A stretch of DNA of 60,000 nucleotides, from positions 23,125,681 through 23,185,680 of the forward strand of contig OU612071.1 in the NCBI GenBank assembly GCA_914767715.1. The letters run 5' to 3'. Position numbers and translations under genes: made by a program. Positions 54,540-60,000 of the stretch are shown here, in pieces (within the stretch, counting starts at the first letter, position 1; each line of letters opens with the position of its first letter). The DNA comes from Membranipora membranacea (lineage: Eukaryota > Bryozoa > Gymnolaemata > Cheilostomatida > Membraniporidae). The notes under the pieces were generated by a model. It worked only from the letters and a program-made list of their open reading frames with translations, was not told the origin of the DNA and did not search any database.

Positions 54540-55395
54540 AGAATCTGCATGCTTTGCCGAAGATTCCTGGCATGTCCTAGGTCAGAAGATCAAGAATAAC
54601 AGCAGAAATGGACTGCGTTGGCTTACACAAATTTCCCTGCTTATGAAAATACAGGAAAGAGCATATTTGTGTCATCGACATTATTATACCAAAGGGTTGT
54701 TTCAAAACGCTACTCGACTGAAAAATAATCCTCTTAACTGTGTTCACTGTCTGTCTTGACTGATGGCATATGATTGCGAGAACTTTTGCCCAGCAAAGGT
54801 GTGTATGGCGTAAGTGCACTAAATTTTTCAAATAGAAATGAACTGCCATCTGTTCGGTCAGCTGTTTATTGTTAAATGTTAGGAAATCTGCCCCGGTCAT
54901 GGTCACTAGGAAAGCAGAGGTCAAAGGTCCAGGCTTTAAATGTGTCTCTTTAAACAATCACCCTTTGCAGTTGCTGCTTGCTACATACAGTGATGTCGTA
55001 ACAATGAATGATGTTATCATCATTGATTTTCTATTCGTCCATTGAATGAATCATACTTTCGATGGTATGGCCATATTAACGACACATAAAATGCATCAGC
55101 TATCGTTCAGCTTGCCTTTCTTACAGAGTTATAGTCATCATTTTATATATTTAGTTGGGGGTGTGTATTTGGTAATTTGCAAAATGAGGCTTCTGCTCAT
55201 CAAGGATTTACGAGATGAGTTGTGTTCTCTAAGTGTTGCGAGAGGAGGCAATATGAAAATTTTAGTGTATATGAGAAGAATTTACTTCTCTCAACGGCTC
55301 ATTCCTTGAAATTGGGCCACAGACTTATTTAGAGCTTGCCACTGTTTTCCTAGTTAGACTAAGAGCTTCAAAACGATACCAAAACCTCCAAGGTG
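54540..55395. other. No recognised feature
   Basis: Frames of 87-153 codons on both strands overlap here without any domain, repeat or splice evidence. Confidence 0.4.
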
Positions 55396-55399
55396 ATTG

Positions 55400-55700
55400 G
55401 AGTGTTTTAATGAGCTTGCACAAATGTGCCACTTGAATGGGACATTGAAGCTTTAATCTTATGAGCCGGCCTCTCTCCACCCCTTCTCTAGTTTGTTTGG
55501 TCTTTTTTTTTCTCTTGCATCAAACTGGTCCTGGTTTTTTTGTCACACCTGACTGTGTGTGGTCTGAGAGTGGAGCCATTCTGTCTAACTCATAACTAAA
55601 ATCCTCCACCAGCTGTTTTATATTCATCAAGCTTCTTTTTAATTTTTCTCATATCAGTCCATGTTTACGATCAACAAAGCTTTTTTTTCTGCACGGAAGC
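55400..55700 (+). repeat. Dispersed repeat R1, copy 8
   Basis: Carries atgagcttgcacaaatgtg, gccggcctctctccacccc, the T-run with cacacctga, ctgtctaactcataactaa and the accagctgttttatatt block, then catatcagtccatgttta. Plus orientation, like all other copies. Confidence 0.65.
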
Positions 55701-55864
55701 TCAGTTGGCCTCCAAAGTTAATCATTAATATTACACAAAAACCTATTTGATGTAATTGCTGGAGCAAGAGACAACGGGAAGAAATTGGGCAGAGTATCAT
55801 CACATATACAGGTGATTACTATCAGGACAGCTTCATGATCATCTCACTTGTTGCTCGACTACAT

Positions 55865-56065
55865 GTACATGTGAGCTCTTACCCAGTTTATTAACAATCC
55901 TTTCATTTTTTTCTTGTGCAGCAAACAGCAAGAAGGAACGAATTACAGCAATCAGGATTTTGTTGACCTTGTTCAGGGGTTTGTTACCATTACCAGTTTT
56001 ATGGCACAACCAGCGGAGATGTATGGTCAGACTGCCTTGATAGATGCCACATACATTGTGAATAT
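55865..56065 (+). pseudogene. MULE-type transposase core fragment, copy c
   Basis: After acceptor ttcttgtgcag the plus strand encodes SKQQEGTNYSNQDFVDLVQ, GFVTITSFMAQPAEMYGQ and LIDATYIVN, then a stop. It is homologous to 40030-40275 (minus strand), including 50 bp of the upstream intron. LIDATY carries the first catalytic Asp of the MULE DDE fold. The element is cut off within 15 codons and repeat R3 begins about 15 bp later. Confidence 0.7.
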
Positions 56066-56077
56066 ATGTGAATATAT

Positions 56078-56450
56078 GTAGATATTACTAAGAAAAAGTG
56101 CTGATCAAATCAATCTTTCTGATTCAGGCTGTTAGGGTTGTCTGATCTGGTTTTGAACGCATCCAAACGGCTTTCATATTAACTATTCAAGTTGATACAG
56201 TCCTCATCTGATCAAACTGGATCTACTCTACATAGGGTAGGCAAGATTAAATGGGATAAAGTGCAATACCTTTTCTTATGATAGACAAGACTTCTCACAG
56301 TATCGATTCTCGGATTAAGTCGCTTTGATTCGTACAAACGTAAATGGTCTCTCAGACAGATTCTAGATATCCAAGTATTGCATGAGGAGACTTGATTCCA
56401 TCCTGAACTTTTCTTTTTACAGCTCTGGTGAGCCTCTTGTCAGGCCGATA
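56078..56450 (+). repeat. Dispersed repeat R3, copy 2
   Basis: Partner of 41360-41745, same orientation and more than 90% identical by eye, from tatgtagatattactaagaa to gtgagcctcttgtcag. It follows the MULE fragment here, whereas at 40-41.7 kb the MULE fragment is inverted relative to R3 and separated from it by a LINE. Confidence 0.85.
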
Positions 56451-56647
56451 ATTGCTATTGCATATCAGTTACAGGGCTATTGCTTCAACGGAGCTCACTA
56501 ACTACAAGATGATGAACCGTTAAAAATATTAACAACAAAATTGATTACCCACAATGCAATATTCTTCGAGGATCTAAGGGAGATTAAGTTTGGTTGGTCA
56601 CACAATAACATGAGCTAACCTACCATCTGAATTTCGTACTCCTGCTT

Positions 56648-56955
56648 CTAAGGTGTTCTTTGACTAGCCACATAAGGTTTAGTTGGAGAAGTTGTCTCAC
56701 TCTGTGATCGGGGAGGTTTTCTTGGAGTAGCCTTATAGGGTTTAGTTGGAGAAGTTTTCTCACTCTGTGATTGGGGAGGTGTTCTTGGAGTAGCCACATA
56801 AGGTTTAGTTGGAGAAGTTTTCTCACTCCGTGATTGGGGAGGGTACTCTATGAAATCTACATGATCAGCAGCAGGTGAAACTTTTTGTTGAGTCAACTTC
56901 AGCGGAGAGGAATGCAATGTTTCCGGTTTAGAGTGTCGCTGCCAGAGATGCATCC
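56648..56955 (-). CDS. Exon with three 21-residue Ser/Pro/Lys repeats
   Basis: From about 56955 the minus strand reads HSKPETLHSSPLKLTQQKVS, then three in-frame repeats of 21 residues (63 bp) at 56842-56780, 56779-56717 and 56716-56654. Each has the core SEKTSPTKPY (third copy SETTSPTKPY), followed by P and a stop at 56648. The unit is exactly 21 codons, so expansion preserved the frame. S/T-P-x-K motifs are typical of CDK-phosphorylated nuclear proteins; that is a suggestion only. Probably the terminal exon of the gene that includes 57574-57663. Confidence 0.6.
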
Positions 56956-57573
56956 ATAACAATTTTAGCAACTTTAAAACACCTCGAGATGTTAATGAAA
57001 TTCGGACGTAGAATAATGTACATCCATGTGATATTTCTTTTAATTTATGAATCAAATCTATCATATTATGAATTAGTCTGCTAAGAGCTCTCATCAATCC
57101 GCTACGCTCAGAGGCAAGATTACATTAGAGGAACAGAATATGGTGGTCTAAAGCTTCTTAAATAAGATCTGTACCAATTAATTTCTGTGCAATGTTTTTT
57201 CTACTCAATAACAATACAACTTACTGGCGACCGCGTAGCTCAACTGACTCTTCTCATCTGGAAAACAATCGTTTTATGGAATGAGAGAGTAAGTTTCCGT
57301 AAGATAACATCTGCTCCGGAAACAAAATATTCGAAATTATCGAGCAGGAACCGCTATAACAAAAATTGTATGGAAATAAGTTGTGGAAACGCACTCACCT
57401 CTGACCAATCTACTCCAGCTGAGCACATACTTTTCTTGTTAGATCAGTGTCAAACTCATCTTTTACAACTAATAACTTCAACAAAATCAGGCAAACTAGA
57501 CTGTTCGGCAATTTCACTGTTCTTTTGACAATATAAAATAATAGCCAAAACCTATATCATGGTCCCAACTAAC

Positions 57574-57663
57574 CTCAAGGTCATTTTTTGTCTTCTTGGC
57601 AGCTGGGGAATTTCTTGGTGAGCTCTCCTCGGAGCTTTTGAATGAATGTCTCTTAGCAGCTGC
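57574..57663 (-). CDS. 30-codon Ser/Lys-rich exon
   Basis: Exactly 90 bp in phase 0, bounded by acceptor ttgttccag and donor gag/gttagt. It encodes AAAKRHSFKSSEESSPRNSP then AAKKTKNDLE. The SSPxNSPAAKK composition matches the repeat exon downstream (56648-56955), supporting one gene on the minus strand encoding a disordered, basic, phosphorylatable protein. Family not recognised. Confidence 0.6.
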
Positions 57664-58047
57664 CTGGAACAATGATAAAAATGTTCCATGCAGCAAAGCA
57701 GAGTAAATCCTTCGTCTGATCTGATGTGTGGCAGTTTACTTCTATATGGATTGTAAGCCTTGCTCACTGTTATTGATTCAGTATGGTAGAGGGAAAGTTA
57801 ACAATATTAGAATTTTCAGCTGCCCTCTCTCTCCAAAAATCATTATGTATAATTTATTCTTGAAAGCAACGAACCTGTGTTTCCCTACACAACAATGTGA
57901 GAGGCAAGTACTAGCCAATGTGTTGGCTCTGATTGATGGGATCAGAGCAAGGAGTACTCACACATTTGCTAGCAAATACCTTCCATATTTTTGTTTTTGG
58001 TTTCTGTTAGATAGATAGAATATAAACAAAATACATTAAATTGCAAG
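57664..58047. other. No recognised feature
   Basis: A plus-strand frame (57728-58018) without splice or domain support crosses this stretch. Confidence 0.35.
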
Positions 58048-58116
58048 CATGGCTGAGCTAAAGTTGTTCAAATGACCATGCACTGCATGGTTATTTAAAA
58101 CATTAGCTCAGCCATG
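58048..58116. repeat. 69-bp perfect-ended hairpin
   Basis: Arms of about 34 bp begin catggctgagctaa and end ttagctcagccatg, with the inner part pairing more loosely (gaccatgca / tgcatggtt) and almost no loop. It could form a cruciform. Too short for a typical MITE; no function inferred. Confidence 0.8.
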
Positions 58117-58658
58117 TTTTCACATTATTGCTGCAAAATTGAGTGCAATCAACTTATTTATATTTATTTTGAATATGTGTGGTCAAATTTAATTAATTTG
58201 CCTATGGAACAGAGCAAATGTCAAAGCTCAAAGTGACGATGAGAGCTAAAACAGCTGAAGACAACTACTGATACTATGCCGAGAGATACCTGGCCACCAA
58301 AAAAAAAAAAAAATAAACCCGTGGCCGTGTGAACAGGGCTGCATGCAACTGGCTGGAACGAAAAAAAGACAACATACTAATAATTATTCATTGAATACCA
58401 TTTAGCATGTTATTATGGTTTGACAGCTAAGAAGGAACACTGTAAGACTGTAACATGTGACATTCTGCAAAAGAAAAAAAAACGGACAACAAACAACATG
58501 GTGATGAAACTCTTGCTCAGAGTGAAAATAAAAAATTGGTTACAGTGAAAACCATTATGGAGGATAGTACTTTTTGATTTCATGTTGCTGTCAATATTCA
58601 GAGCAGCACCATAAGACAGAAAGATAAGTGTAGAAAGTCAATAATGCTGGATACTCAC
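58117..58658. other. No recognised feature; poly-A run
   Basis: Contains an A-run of about 14 at 58300. No gene is visible. Confidence 0.4.
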
Positions 58659-58849
58659 GCTGACAGCTGATTGTCTGTATATCTCAACACTTGATATAGT
58701 ACTTCAGTATGCAGTCTGAGCTTAGGCCATACTTCAGAGAGAAACACATAGTGCCCAAGATCCAGCCTAACAGTATCAGCGATAGGTGGTAGCTGATAGA
58801 AGTTGTCACACAGTACAAGCTGAATGCCTCCAAATAGCTTTTCATTTTG
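58659..58849 (-). CDS. PIF1-type helicase exon, motif III (copy c)
   Basis: A 191-bp exon with good acceptor (tgtattaacag) and donor (/gtgagt). It encodes QNEKLFGGIQLVLCDNFYQL, then PPIADTVRLDLGHYVFLSEV and WPKLRLHTEVLYQVLRYTDN. This is motif III of PIF1-like helicases, where GDFxQLPPV is expected and Gly has become Cys. The later RQ of the block is also altered. No stop interrupts it and the splice sites are intact, so it is better preserved than the copies at 34.7 and 43-45 kb. Walker A/B exons should lie at higher coordinates, possibly beyond the window. Confidence 0.75.
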
Positions 58850-60000
58850 CTGTTAATACAATAACCAAGTAGATTTCATGGCAGTGTAAAATTATATTAT
58901 CTAAACTGATATGAAATCTCTTGTTTCATACACCAATGAAAAAACAGCTTGCGTATTCTTGTCTATAGAAAAACAATGACTAACCAGGAAAGGTGTTTTT
59001 CTGTACATAAAATCATTTTACACAACATTTTGGTGATATTAATGCATAGTTCACATAGGCGATTTGACAAATCATGTCAACATCATCGAACAACCTCGTC
59101 AATGAGTAAAGTTTTTGTCTCCCTAAAATGGTTAATATAGACGTCAAACAAGTGTCTTATCATAACTGTTTTACACTCCAATCACTATCAGTTAAAAAGG
59201 GTGTGCAACTAACAGATAACTCATTATACTTGCATTTCTGACTGACAAGTAAATTGATTGTGAGGGCACTATTTCACTTTGTCCACTCAAATCTACTACA
59301 GTTCCTAAACTAAGAGGAAGATACTATGTTGCACTGTCACTATGGTTAGTGTTGTATTGAGCCAGCAAAAATGAAAATGAGCCGAGCAACTGAAATTTTC
59401 CTAAATTCGGGTACAGGTCGAGTCGAAAAGAGCGCGTGAATTGGATTTACATTACGACTTCATAAGTTGATGTCCTACACTGTCTTGGTTTTACATCTAG
59501 GCAATTGCTTCTATGTCTACACTGAATTATTGAGTCATTGTTATTGAATTAATATAATTATGATATTTAATAATATTTGTTATTTATATTTTACTGGGTT
59601 TCGAAATGCCGATATAAAACAATACTAATCCAGAAATGAAAAAATTAATAGTTGCTGTATCAGACAACTGCAAGATTGGGCGTTACACACAGACAAGAGC
59701 GACAAATTAATTCTAACATATGGTACAAGATCCTACCAAGATCAAGAAAACTGATTTAAGGTTAAGATATGAGTGATTCAACTCCCATTTAGTAATTAGC
59801 CTCTTTCAACTATTTAACAGAAAGAAATACACAAATTAAAAGATTTTTTTTATAGTTGTAATGCAACTGAAAATGAAAACCTCACACACAGAGAAGAACG
59901 CCAAAATAATTCAAAAGTATTGTACAGCATAGTCCCAGCGCAAGATCCCAACAACATCAATATAACTGAAATAGTGGTGAGCTATGGGCAAAGCAACTCC
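58850..60000. other. AT-rich, no recognised feature
   Basis: I looked for upstream PIF1 exons (P-loop, Walker B) on the minus strand here and did not find them. No other coding or repeat signal is clear. Confidence 0.4.

Noticed and set aside
54298-54759. 153-codon plus-strand frame
   Set aside because: Its first half is the degenerate ATGGCATT tandem repeat and the second half has no domain.

Overview
The window is eukaryotic, almost certainly from an invertebrate animal, but I cannot place the phylum. It is AT-rich and intron-rich, with GT-AG splice sites bounding short exons, and it has no prokaryotic gene organisation. No long intact gene is present. The window is mostly decayed transposable elements (TEs), with a few well-bounded exons of genes I do not recognise. 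The TE mix (P-element, CACTA, MULE-SWIM, DDE_Tnp_4, YqaJ and PIF1-helicase families, and 3'-microsatellite LINEs) is typical of invertebrate genomes such as sponges, cnidarians, echinoderms, hemichordates or lancelets.

Layout. 1-1342 is a GC-rich array of 22 apparently identical 61-bp units, running off the left edge. It abuts a minus-strand Ty3/gypsy integrase remnant (1343-2053) whose reading frame continues into the array. 5.3-10.2 kb is a plus-strand segment duplicated three times in tandem; each copy carries a related exon, and copy 3 holds a tRNA-derived SINE. Two related downstream exons (10.55 and 11.74 kb) flank a TTAA-bounded foldback element. 14.1-15.2 and 46.6-47.7 kb are two copies of one DDE transposon. 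18.7-19.7 kb encodes a SWIM zinc finger followed by a Ulp1-like peptidase region. 20.26-22.93 kb is a 2.7-kb foldback element with the same TIR core as the small one. 24.7-25.4 kb is a SAP-SWIM protein remnant. 29.7-30.8 kb has a PHD-like finger and a DDE_Tnp_4 transposase. 34.7, 43.3-45.1 and 58.7 kb carry PIF1-type helicase fragments. 37.4-37.8 kb is a YqaJ exonuclease. 40.3-42.5 kb has two LINE fragments. 51.0-53.85 kb contains CACTA, P-element and MULE transposase pieces. 56.6-57.7 kb has two exons of a Ser/Pro/Lys-rich protein.

Nearly all recognisable TE coding remnants lie on the minus strand. A dispersed non-coding repeat (R1) occurs about eight times, always in the plus orientation. 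Several domain remnants (YqaJ, SAP-SWIM, PIF1, DDE_Tnp_4, PHD) belong to families that occur together in large invertebrate DNA transposons, so they may come from one or two complex element families. That link is inference. All family assignments rest on motif recognition by eye, without any search.
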